Origin: Ophioderma brevispina
Lineage: Eukaryota; Echinodermata; Ophiuroidea; Amphilepidida; Ophiodermatidae
Assembly: GCA_023653785.1 (NCBI GenBank)
Contig: JAMKCH010001648.1
Coordinates: forward strand, 1 to 64,000
Reading direction: 5' to 3'
DNA length: 64,000 nt
Shown here: one piece after another, positions 36,540-47,220 of the stretch
Layout: every line of letters starts with the position of its first letter
How positions within the stretch are numbered: position 1 is the first letter of the stretch
The notes under the pieces: generated by a model
Databases searched by the model: none
Seen by the model: the letters and a program-made list of their open reading frames with translations, nothing else
What the model was told of the DNA's origin: nothing
Translations under genes and position numbers: made by a program

Positions 36540-37880
36540 TCCATGAGCAGATGTAATACAAAGGGATCTAACAACCTTAGTAGAATTGTCATAGTAAAAA
36601 GTTTTGGCCTATCAAAGTTTCTTTATACATCATCTATGATTTCATTGCCAGAGGTAACTCCATAAATTAATGCTATAATTACCCTTTTTATTTGGAATGG
36701 TCCAGATAAGTAAAGCGTGCTGTGATTTCTTTGGGTATGATATGGTGGCTGAAGATGTTTGACTTAAAGCCATGGTCCAAGCTCAAGGTTATGTGGGTCA
36801 AACGCGTTTATCTCCGTATGATGCTGGTTGGAAAAGATATTTTGAAAATGTACCTGACAAGGTTTGGTCGCGTATTACCTTTTTCGTGCCAATTTGCCAT
36901 GTCTAAAATTCATATTACCATTCCACCACCATTTTAATCAATCAGAGCGCTTACATTATGGAGTAGCATTACTCGTATAGAGCATGAAAGTCCTATTTTA
37001 TTCAAATCAAAATGATATGGCATAACGCTTTATCTTTTTTCTTATAGTAATACATCGGTATATTTATCATAAGTGGGGTAGAAGCTGGTATTTTTTTTTA
37101 AAATTTGTGATTTGTGGAGATGAAAGGGCCATATCGCCCAATGTCAGGTTCAGGTGTGGCCCGCCAATGATTTCTAGTGGTTTTGGGATTATTGACACTA
37201 TTCCGAGTGCGGGTTGGCCAGATAAAAATAAGTCGGTAATACAGACCCGATAAGATTGGTGGAAGATTGGTGTATTTTGTGGTCCTCGAGTCTTTAGGTC
37301 AAAAGATTTTTATGATATATTGTTAAGAAACGGTAGTGCTGCTCCAGTTAGTAGTTTTAAACTTAAGCAGGGTTATGGCCTAAATGATTTGCCGTGTAAA
37401 AGAATATATTTACTTCCTTTCCAAATCAAATTGGAATTCTATACGCGTTGGCTGCAATATCGTTTATTCTGATATCCATCCTTCCCCCACATTTTGTTAT
37501 ATCGGGTAGGCTTAGGAATGATTATGTGTGCCTCTTTTTGGATCAGAGAGGTACTTTATTGCACTTGTTCACAGAGTGCACTGTAATAAATCAATTTTGG
37601 AAGGATATAAACTGAAAAATAGGATTTTCTTCCGAAATTGGGCGTTTGAAAAGATGTATGGTATAAACAAAAGAGGAATATGATAACGATATGTTCTAAT
37701 CAGCTTTTATTAATTGCTAAAAGATGCATTTTTAGTTGTAGTTGTAGGAAACAATTTCCTTCATGATTTACTTTGATAGAGTTTTGCACCATACTATAAA
37801 ATTGGAGCGTTATTGTGCAGGCCGTAAAGGCAAGTTAGATCTTCATTATAGTAAATGGTCCTTGTGTTTGGATAGTTATA
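36540..37880 (+). pseudogene. LINE relic, post-RT region and C-terminal zinc motif
   Basis: Plus-strand C-terminal half of a non-LTR retrotransposon ORF2, broken in several frames. In order: NNLSRIVIVKSFGLSKFLYT (about 36,572) with SSMISLPEVT; FIWNGPDK (about 36,690); GGLKMFD/KVMWVKRVYL (36,745-36,815); LPFSC and IPPPF (36,885-36,937); WSSITRIEHESPILF (about 36,960); VCLFLDQRGTLLHLFTEC and NQFWKDI (37,528-37,615); and a tail with GRKGKLDLHYSKWSLCLDSY (about 37,820-37,880). This order matches the thumb/connector region and terminal Cys/His motif of L1/Tx1-like LINEs. The RT core is not seen upstream, suggesting 5' truncation, which is usual for LINEs. Confidence 0.7.
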
Positions 37881-38039
37881 GTTTTGTCTCTTGCATTTTA
37901 TGTTCACTTGCCTTAAGGACAGGATGACACAGAGTATTCACGTGTGCCACTTTGGTCTTCTATGCTGTGAAAAGGGGTTATGAAAGGGGTTATTGATTCT
38001 GTAATATCTACATGCGCTTTGATGGATTTCAACCAAATT

Positions 38040-39440
38040 TCGTCATTGGTGATAAGTAGCCTGGCATCCACCTGGTGACGAGGTGGTCAAAGGTCCACAA
38101 TTAAGGTCAAAGGTCACAATATTAAGGCTCAAAGGGCACATATTAAGGTCAAAGGTCACAGTATTAAGGTCAAACGGTCACATCACAAATTAGGTCAAAG
38201 GTCACAAAATTAAGGTCATCAAGGTCACAACTTAAGGCAAAGGAGCACACTAAATTACAGGTCAAGGGTCACATCTCAGAGGTCAAAGGTTTCCAATTAT
38301 TAAGGTCACATATTGAGGTCCAAAAAAAGGTCAAATATTAAGGTCATAGGTCCAAATATTAAGGGGTTCAAATGTCACATATTCAGGTCAAAGGTCACAT
38401 AAATATTAAGGTCAATAGGTCATATATTAGGGTCAAGGGTCACATATTAGGGTCACGGGTCCACATTCTTCGGTGTCAATTTCATTGGTGTAGCCTGGCA
38501 TCACCTTGGTGACGAAGGTTCCAAAGGTACACATATTAAGGGCTAAAAGGTCATATTACGTCAAAGGTCACATAACAAAATGAATAAAAAAAATAAAAAA
38601 AATAAAAAAAATAAAAAAGGTCAAAGGTCAAAATAAGGGTCCAAAGTCTCAAATTAAGGTCAAGGGTTTCACATAATTAAGTCAAGGCGTCAATATCAGG
38701 TCAAAGGTCACATATTAAGGTCACAAATCAGGTCAAAGTCCACATTTTAAGGTCCAACCAGATGAGGTCACAAGGTCAAATATTAAGGTCATAGGTCACA
38801 TATAGGTCAAATGTCACATATAAGGTCAAAGGTCACATATTAAGTTCAAAGGTCAGATATTAGGGTCAAGGGTCACATCTAGGGTCAAGGGTCACATATT
38901 AGGTCAAGTCATGGTGTAGCTGGCATTCCCCCTTGGTGCGAGGTCAAGGTCACATATCTTAAGGTCAAGGTCAATATTAAGGTCAAAGGTCACATATTAA
39001 GGTCAAAGGTCACATATGAAGGTCAAAGGTCACAAATTGGTCAAAGGTCACAAATTAAGGTCAAAGGTCACAATTAGGTCAAGGTCACAGATATAGGTCA
39101 AGGGGCACATATCAAGGTCAAAGGGCACATATTAAGGTCACATATCAAGGTTCAAAGGTCACATATTAAGGTACATATTGAAGGTACAAGGTCAAATATT
39201 AAGGTCATAGGTCACATATAGGTCAAAGTCACATCATTAAGGTCAAAGGTCACATATTAAGGTCAAAGGTCAAATTAGGTCAAGGGCACATGATTAGGGT
39301 CAAGGGTCAATATTCGTCAAAGGTCACATTAGGGGTTTCCAAATGTTATATTAGGGTCACAGGTCACATTATTAGGGTCAAAGGTTACCAATATAGGGTC
39401 AAAGGTCACATATTAGGTCAAAGGTCATCGAGTGGTAAAA
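38040..39440. repeat. DR1 satellite: tandem AGGTCAAAGGTCACATATTA units
   Basis: About 1.4 kb of tandem ~20-bp units with consensus AGGTCAAAGGTCACATATTA, many indels, and at least fifteen exact AGGTCAAAGGTCA 13-mers by eye. A longer phrase, GTAGCCTGGCATCACCTGGT followed by GACGAGG, breaks the array at about 38,057, 38,492 and 38,914. That gives a higher-order period near 430 bp. A short AATAAAAAA microsatellite (38,580-38,617) is embedded. Confidence 0.9.
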
Positions 39441-39514
39441 TAGGTGTAGATTGTAAAATTGGCCTCTTCTGAAAAGCTAGTTCAGTCAGTGTAATATGTA
39501 ATCCCTCATTTGTT

Positions 39515-42085
39515 TAAGGTCAAGGGTCTATGCTAGGTCATAATACCAAGGTCCAAGGTTCATACCAAGGGCGATGGGTTCGCCGTGGTCAGTGGTGGGG
39601 TGGGCTGAAAAGGTGAACTTGACCTCATCTGTAAGTTTATGTTCTTTAAACCAAGTCTGGTTTATGGAGTTCACATGCAAATCCTTTTTGCTTAATTGGT
39701 CAATGGTCCACATGTCAAGGTCAAATGTTACACGTGTGAGGCCTATCATTACAACCACGATGGCGGGAGACTCGGGCGGTATGAGGACTATGTACTTTTT
39801 CTTTAGTAAATTTATATTTGTCTGTTTGAGTCCATTTTGTCAAAAGTTCATAATTAGGTACTAGTAGTTGGTATGTACCGTCTAAATTGATATGTTCACA
39901 ATTGATGGCCTTATATGATAGATATGTTTTTGTACTTGGTAGAGGATTAAAGGTGCAATTTTGTGGAAATATTCGCTTTCCCCGAGATTAGTGGTAATGT
40001 GCCAATTAATAAATTTTCTCATTACTCATTAGTGCGATACCAAAATTGTCAGAGGTTTTGGTGTTTTTTCATTGGTTGTTTACGATCAATACAATCATGA
40101 TTGACATCTTTAAAAATTTTAATGTACTTGTATATTTAATGTCCCTCTGGTCTTATATTGGTGTGGTGACTTGTGCTCTTGTGGGGTCAGTGTTTTGGTG
40201 GTGTTGTGCGGGGGGGTGGGAGAGTGTTTTTGATGTTTGTTGTAATTTGATGTCTTATGTTGGAAAATGAATCATAAAAAGAATTTGAAATACAAAAAAA
40301 AGCATGTAATACAGTAATAGGACAGTGGATTTGCATGTAAATAAAGCAGGTACAATGCTCATTTAGTTTTTGGTGAGGGTGGGGGGGGGTAAAAAAATTA
40401 AAAAAATTAAAAAATATCTTTCAAATGACCCCCCCCCAATGCACCATCCCTGAAGTGGATGCAATTAATTCAAAATTTTGATTTCACCCTTCTTAAGCCC
40501 CACCCTATTGAGTTGATAAGTCCTTTAAACTTCAGGCAAGGAGTTACATGGAGAATTGCATGTGAATGGCCTATGGCTGAGGAGATAAAGAATGTCTTTA
40601 GGTGCATTTCAAAATAAAATCCTAAAATAGATCGGCAACTTCTTTATCTTGATAGTTGTCTCTCTTTACCTTAATCATATTATTGCTGTGTACCTGTTAA
40701 TTCAATGATATGCATGTTTTCTCTCTTCAATAGGGTATGTGCTTTTCCTGAGGATATAGCCCATGCTGTGCAGTATTCAGACAGGGTCCAGTACAACTAT
40801 TCGCCCAGACAACGATGAATCCTTGCCGTGGCTGCTTGCATGGAACCATCCACAAACTACCTTCCAAGTTCTTTGTGTTCATCTCACCAAAACCAAGAGA
40901 ATCTCACCGTGTGTAATGTATCTGAACATCAGCATGTCACATTCAAAAAAAACTGAAAGATATCAAGTACACATGATCCATGGTGGAATAAACCAAAAAT
41001 TGACAGGATAGACACTGAGGCAAATGAAATTGTCCCATAGACTGTAAATGTCGACTCCTCAGTCACCAGTTAATAAACAATCTGTAACAATGGTAGCAAA
41101 GTCACAGCCTTTATACCATAACCAATCACACCAGGATCTGTATATAGGCCCATGGGGTTTAGATGCCATATTACCTAATGCCTTCAGGGGATTGCCGATC
41201 ATCATTGACCTTGAACAATAATAACCTCACTGTGATAGAGCCTGGTTTATTAATGGTCTTGGCTACTTGCACCAATTATTTCTTCAAGAACAATGTAGGT
41301 TACTTTGAATTAAAGTCTGGACATGTTTGATGGGCTTCCGTTGTTAAGATACCTGTACCTCCAGAACAATTCCCTGAATCAAATACAGGCAAGAGCCTTT
41401 GAGATTTGGCAACCTCTATTTCATTCACCTGGATAACAGCAACTTACATGAGATAGTCAATGAAAATTTATTGGCCGTAAAGAGTATGATTGAAATACAA
41501 TAAACAATAATAGACTACAACACTTAGCTGTCAATGCATGGCCGAGGGAATAAGGGGGGATCGGATGGCTTGAACTGTCAAACAAACAACATTAGTTATC
41601 TACTAGTGTATTTATTTAAAGCAACCCCAAATTGTACCAAATACGTCTTCTTTCAAAAGATTTATTATAAGTTAGATCACTTGCCTACTGGTTTATTTTC
41701 AGATTGCTCTAATTACACATGCTACTTCTACATTAGTAAGAACTGAGGTGATATCAACGCACACTTTAAGACCTAAAAACCCTAAACACTTTAAACTGCC
41801 AAAACAATAAAATTGACACATATCCCTTCTGATGCATTTTGTGGATTGCGATCTCTAGTCTCTTGAAGAGGACAGAATAATTATCTCACAAATTACCAAC
41901 AGGTGTTTTTCCATGATTTGATTCACTGAGAAACTTAGATTATCCAATAATAACATGGTTCAGACTTCCACCAGGTCTTGTTCAGGCCTTGTATAAATCT
42001 TGAATATGTAGACATGCGCCAAAATAAATTGTATGGGTCAAACAAAAAGGCGCTTTGAAGGATGGAATATTTCACACGCATTTGG
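39515..42085 (+). repeat. Tandem duplication, copy 1 (~2.6 kb)
   Basis: Colinear with 42,086-44,697 over its whole length, head to tail. It shares the post-satellite AGGTCA-rich start, the CTCATCTGTAA/CAAGTCTGGTTTATGGAG block, a GAATTTGAAATACAAAAAAA tail-like motif (about 40,285) and the exon-like segment near 40,735. Differences are mostly 1-3-base indels. Confidence 0.8.
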
Positions 42086-44697
42086 TAAGGTCAAGGGGGT
42101 AGTATGCTAAAGTTCATATACCAAGGTCAAAGGTTTGATACCAAGGTCCGAGCGGTTAGGCGGGGTCAGGTGGTGGGGAGGGGTGGGCTTGAAAATGTGA
42201 AATTGACCTCATCTGTAAAAGTAATGTTTCATTTAAACAAGTCTGGTTTATGGAGTTCACATTGCAAATACCTTTTTGCTTAATGTGGGTCAGGTCACAT
42301 GTCAAGAGTCAAATGTCACGTGAGGGCCTATAATTCAAAAACACGGATGGCGCGTGAGGACGTCGGGCGCGGTATGAGGAAGATGTACCTTATTTCTTTA
42401 GTAAATTGATATTTGATAGTGAGTCCTTTGTCCAAAGTTCATAATGAGCGGTAATAGTGGTGTATGTACGGTCTAAATTGATATGTTCACAATGATGCCT
42501 TATATGTATTAGATATTTTTTGTAATGTTCGAGGGATAAAGGGCCATGCAATTTTGTTGAATATGTTTCCCCTAGATTAGTGTAATGTTGGCAAATTAAT
42601 AAATTGTCTCATTTACTATTGCAGTGCGAGCTACCAAAATTTTGAGGTTTGTGTTTTTCATTGGTTGTTTCGATCCAAACAGTCATGAATGCATCTTTTA
42701 AAATTTTAATGATTGTATATTTAAATGTCCTCTGTTTATATGGGTGTGTGCTCTTTGCTTTGTGGGGTGGTCCAGTGTTTTGGTGGTGAGTGTGTGCGGT
42801 GGGGGAGAGTGGTTTTTGTTGTTTTGGTTCAAATATACTTATTTTTATAATAATTAAAAAATGGCAAATAAAAGAATTTGAAATACAAAAAAAAAAGCAT
42901 GTAATACAAGTAATAGGACAGTGGATATTTGCATGTAAAATAAAAGATGTAACAATGCTAATTTAGGTTTTTGGCTGGGGTGGGAGGGTTTCTCACGGAG
43001 CTACATACCAACTTCCTATACAAAATATCTTTCAAATGAACCAATGCACAACCCTGAGTGGATGCAATTTAAATTCCAAAATTTTTTGATTTTCACCCCT
43101 TCTAAGACCCACCCTATTTGAAGTTTATATGTATCCTTTACAACTTCAGGCAAGGAATTTTGAATGGAGAGTGCTTGTGAATTGCTATGCTGAGAGATCA
43201 AGCACATGTCTTTAGGTGACCGTTCAAAAATAAAAATCCTAAAATAGAGCGGCAACTTCGTTATCTTGAGAGTTTTCTCTCATTTACAGGAAATAATATT
43301 ATTGATGTACTTGGTAATTCACCTGCTATGCATGTTTTCTCTTTCAATAGGTATGGTTGCATTTCCTGAGGATATAGCCCATGCCTGTGCAGTATTCAGA
43401 CAGGGTCCAGTACAACTATTCGCCCAGACAACGGTGAATCCTTGCCGTTGCTGCTTCGACATGGAACCAATCAAACAACCTACCTTCCAAAGTTCTTGTG
43501 GTAATCTCACCAAAACCAGATGAATCTCACGTGGTGTGTGTAATGTATATGAACATCAGCATGTCATAACATTCAAAACTGAAGATATCAAGTACACAGC
43601 TCATGGGAATACCAAAAATTGAAGGATAGGATAGCACTATAGGCAAAATGAATGTCCCATTAGAATGTAAATGTAGACTCCACAGTCACCCAGTTAATAA
43701 CAATAGGTAACCAATGGTAGCAAGTCCAAAGCCTTTATACAATCCCATAATCAACCAGATATGTAATCTAGCCCCATTGTGGTTTAGATGCCATATTACC
43801 TAATGCCTTCAGGGGATTGCCGATCATTCATTTGACCTTGAACAAGAATAACCTCAATGTCTAGAGCCTGGTTGTATGAATGTCTTGGCTACTTGCACCA
43901 CTTTTCTCAAGAAACAATAGGTTATTGAATAAAGTCTGACATGTTTGATGGGCTTCAGTGGTTAAGATACCTGTACCTCCAGAACAATTCCCTGAATCAA
44001 ATTACAGGCAAGACCTTGAAAAGAGATTTGGCAACGCTCTATTTCATCCGGATACAGCAACTGACATGAGATAGTCAATGATACATTTATTGGCGGAAAA
44101 AGAGCGTAAAGAGTATGATGAAATTGAAATTACCAATAAACAATAATAGACTACAACACTTAGCTGTCAATGCATTGCAGGAATAAGGGGGATAGGATGG
44201 CTTGAACTGTTCAAACAAAAACATTAGTTATCTCCTAGTGGATTTATTTAAAGCAACCCCAAAGTGGTACCCAAAATACGTCTTCAAAGAAATAAGTTGT
44301 CACTTGCCTTATGGTTATTTCAGATGCTCTAAATTACACATGCTACTTCTACATAGTAATGAACTGAGTGTGATATCACGCACATTTTAAAGCATAAAAA
44401 ACCTAATACACTTTAAACACTGCTAACAATAAATTGACACATATCCATTCTGATGCCATTTGTGGGATTGCGATCTCTCAGTCTCTTGAAGAGAAACGAA
44501 TAAATCTCACACAATACAACAGGTTGTTTTCAATGATTGATTCAATGAGAAACTAGACTATATCAATAATAACATGGTAGACTGTACCACCAGTCTTTTC
44601 AGGCCCTGATAATCTTGCCTTAGGTAGACATGCGCCCAAAATAAATTGTATTGGGTCAACAAACAGGCCTTTGAAGGACTGAATATTTCCAACACGC
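42086..44697 (+). repeat. Tandem duplication, copy 2 (~2.6 kb)
   Basis: Second copy of 39,515-42,085. The junction lies at an AAGGTCAAGG phrase, so the duplicated unit starts at the edge of the DR1 satellite. It ends at GAATATTTCCAACACGCATT, matched by GAATATTTCACACGCATTTG at the end of copy 1. Confidence 0.8.
43353..43523 (+). CDS. Exon-like Cys-containing segment, in both tandem copies
   Basis: After an acceptor-like TTTTCTCTTTCAATAG, the frame is open for 56 codons to a TGA: MVAFPEDIAHACAVFRQGPV, QLFAQTTVNPCRCCFDMEPI, KQPTFQSSCGNLTKTR. The composition and four clustered Cys look protein-like, and the intron-like upstream sequence is suggestive. The homologous segment in copy 1 (about 40,735-40,900) is frame-broken by small indels. 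No family recognised and no partner exon found; it may be part of a transposon or a terminal exon. Confidence 0.3.
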   Translation: MVAFPEDIAHACAVFRQGPVQLFAQTTVNPCRCCFDMEPIKQPTFQSSCGNLTKTR

Positions 44698-45130
44698 ATT
44701 CATATGTCGACAACCTGAAACAGTTGTTCATCACATACCCAACTGCCTTTGAAACTCCTAGATCACCATTTCAAACATGTGGACCGAATGCTCCCTCATG
44801 AGTTTTTAAGACTTGACATGTGGGTAATAGGTATAATGGCTATATTTGGTAACATTGTTGCTATTTCCCTAACGGTGTATACAAAGGGAACAACACCGAC
44901 CTCGTCCTAAAAAATTAATTTGCTAGTTAACACCTGTCATTTCGATTTCCTCATGGGTATATACATGCTCATATTAACCTCTGATGTATCTACTACAAAG
45001 AATATTTTCCGTCACATGCTGAAGAATGGCGCCATGGTGTTCTTTGTTCAAATGCGGGCATTGCAAATCTTATCAAAGTGAAAGCCTCAGTTTTTTTAAA
45101 TATATTTATAACACTTATAAGCATTGACAG
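44698..45130. other. No gene seen
   Basis: AT-rich spacer that ends in the acceptor-like ATAAGCATTGACAG before the receptor segment. Confidence 0.3.
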
Positions 45131-45252
45131 GTTTCTTGGAGTTAAATACCCATTTCAGAGGATACTGCGAAGACAAAAATGACCAAATTGTGTTAACTGC
45201 ACTGTGGGTTATTGGCAACGGAATAAGTGTGACTGCTTTTGGGTTGTCGCAG
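45131..45252 (+). CDS. Possible GPCR exon: TM1 region, relaxin/LGR-receptor-like
   Basis: A 122-nt segment between CATTGACAG and CAG|GTAGAT, open through 40 codons. GYCEDKNDQI is followed by VLTALWVIGNGISVTAFG. A Cys-Glu-Asp just before a hydrophobic helix with W-V-I-G is the pattern that opens the membrane part of leucine-rich-repeat receptors of the relaxin/LGR type. The helix is short and lacks the usual Gly-Asn pair, so the call leans on the neighbouring TM5-7 block on the same strand. Confidence 0.42.
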
Positions 45253-45469
45253 GTAGATTACAAATATATGATGTTTCTGAAGTTTGCGTGGGTCTGCCAA
45301 TCACTCGGGAAACACAATAATAACAAGAAAAAGGAAGCAAGCAAATAATATTTCTACTATTAACAAAAAGCGTGGGCCAGGAACAGAAAAAGATAACTAT
45401 TAATGAATATATGCAGGTAGTCATCAAACCTGTTCTTTCCCTTGCTATTTTACGGATTAAACCCCTGTG

Positions 45470-45775
45470 CTTTTATGTGTAGCATTCTGCTACACATCAA
45501 TATTTATTGAGATCAGACGCAGCAGGAAACAAACTGCTTCGCAACCAAAATTTAGAAGAGCTCCGCAATGGCCAAGAAGATGGCAGCCATTTACTCAAAG
45601 ACTTTTGCGTTGGATGTACCAATCTTATACTTTCAATCCTCGTGGGCAAAGCAAGTTGGACTGTGCACACCAGTTGCCTATGCCTGGATAGCAACATTCA
45701 TACTGCCAATAACTCACCATAAAAACATTACCTTTACACCATAGCCAACCGTCATACAAACTGCTGAAAAAAGAA
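45470..45775 (+). pseudogene. GPCR TM5-TM7 block, rhodopsin class, frame-broken
   Basis: Plus strand. Frame one reads LLCVAFCYTSIFIEIRRSRK then QTASQPKFRRA, the end of TM5 and the basic third intracellular loop. After a one-base shift near 45,567, frame two reads MAKKMAAIYSKTFALDVPIL (TM6, normally with a Cys-Trp-x-Pro here) and then VAYAWIATFILPI (TM7). A further shift near 45,729 gives YLYTIAN, the family's N-P-x-x-Y-T end with the NP damaged. This layout resembles relaxin-family/LGR receptors, which signal through G proteins at the cell surface. TM2-TM4 are not seen between this block and the TM1-like exon. It is either a pseudogene or a gene with assembly errors and missing exons. Confidence 0.55.
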
Positions 45776-47035
45776 ACGACAACATGCATGTCAGAATTCC
45801 CCATGAAGGACAATCAGCTAAGGACAGATTGAAACTAACAGCAAAGGACCCATTGTTGGGGTAATGCTATATAACGAATATGAACTTCCAATGGCAGTAG
45901 AAAAATTGATCCCTTTGTTTTACAATACAATGTCTTGTGGATGGATACTAGAAATCTCTTTTTTTAAAACATTAAACATGCGCCTTGTGCACAAATGATC
46001 CGAATTCAAGAGCCACTAACCAAATATTTGCAAAAAAAGAAAACAAAGGCAGCCATTTTGATAAAATGGGTGCTTTTTTTGTGTCTTTTATAAATATACC
46101 GATTGCTTGTTGTTGCCAAAATAAAATTTCTCTAAATTCGGTGTAGTGGTGTGAAAGTGAATTAATTATTTCAAATGATCCTAATATTGCTTATATATTT
46201 GTTTTTGAATAAAATGCAATTTTCAGTACAAATAATCTCGATTTGAGGAAGTAATGAGGGAAGTACTAGATGTCAATTACAAAAAACCAATTTGTAAATA
46301 AATAAAAAATGCCCCTATTTAATGCACTATACTGAGTGAGCAGTCAAACCAAGTTACTTTAATAAATTGACTAAGGGTGTTAGTCACGATGCTGACTTTT
46401 CATTCTCATCAATTTTAATTTTGTTTACTCGAAAACGACGGCCAATTTCAGCTATGAAATCTACGCTCAGCCACACTGAAAAGTTTCAGGCCAAATCAAT
46501 TATGGACGACTCAAAGTTGAAAATGGTGAATTCTTGTCGGTTTTGACAGCAAAAAAATGTGTTGAATTCAACGCCTGTAACAGATCCGATCAGATTGTGC
46601 TTTTTTTGTGCAGCGGCATTTCTAGTTTTCATCACACCAATAATTTTGTCACAAATATTTCTCTCTTTCCACCGGAAGACTTGTGGGGACACTACTTGCA
46701 GTGATTTTAGGAACTTGAAAATGTTGGGATTATTTTATTTGAATTCTTCATTTTAAACACAAAGGGAGGTAATACAAAACAAAAAACCGTTAATCAGAAG
46801 TAGTAAACCAAATCACAGAAAAGAGGCCACCTATTGGGCGGTGATGGAAACATCATAATATAGTAATTATTCTGGTCACAAATCCCCAGGGCAGAAATTA
46901 ATTTTTGTGACGTCACCAATAGCTACAACCAAGAAGAATTCGGTGTATTAGCAATTAGTGTTAATGGACTTTAAATTATGATTCAAGAATTTGCAATAAG
47001 GTAAACAAATAAATCATGTACGATTTGAAAATCGT
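45776..47035. other. No gene seen
   Basis: AT-rich, with short overlapping ORFs at 46,486-46,756 on both strands and no motif. Confidence 0.3.
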
Positions 47036-47220
47036 CCACTCGATTGTGATTAACTTAGGTTCAAGAATTGAAAGGTTGCAGTCCAACAACGACATGTCTC
47101 ACAGCGAAGAACTCCAAAATGACAAGCATACATGTACTCAGAGCGAAGACTCAAAAAATGACCAGGATAACATGTCATCTGCAGTACAAAGTCGGTCTCT
47201 CGACAAATGTCCACGTTAGG
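47036..47220 (-). repeat. Possible diverged LTR fragment related to the Gypsy LTR
   Basis: Blocks GTTCAAGAATT, TTGCAGTCCAAC, CTCACAGCGAAGAACTCC and AGAGCGAAGACTC appear in the same order as in the Gypsy LTRs (24.7-24.9 and 30.1-30.3 kb). The rest does not align. It may be an old solo LTR of a related family. Confidence 0.35.

Noticed and set aside
38040..39440. CRISPR-like array
   Set aside because: The repeats abut without unique spacers and the context is animal DNA; it is a satellite.
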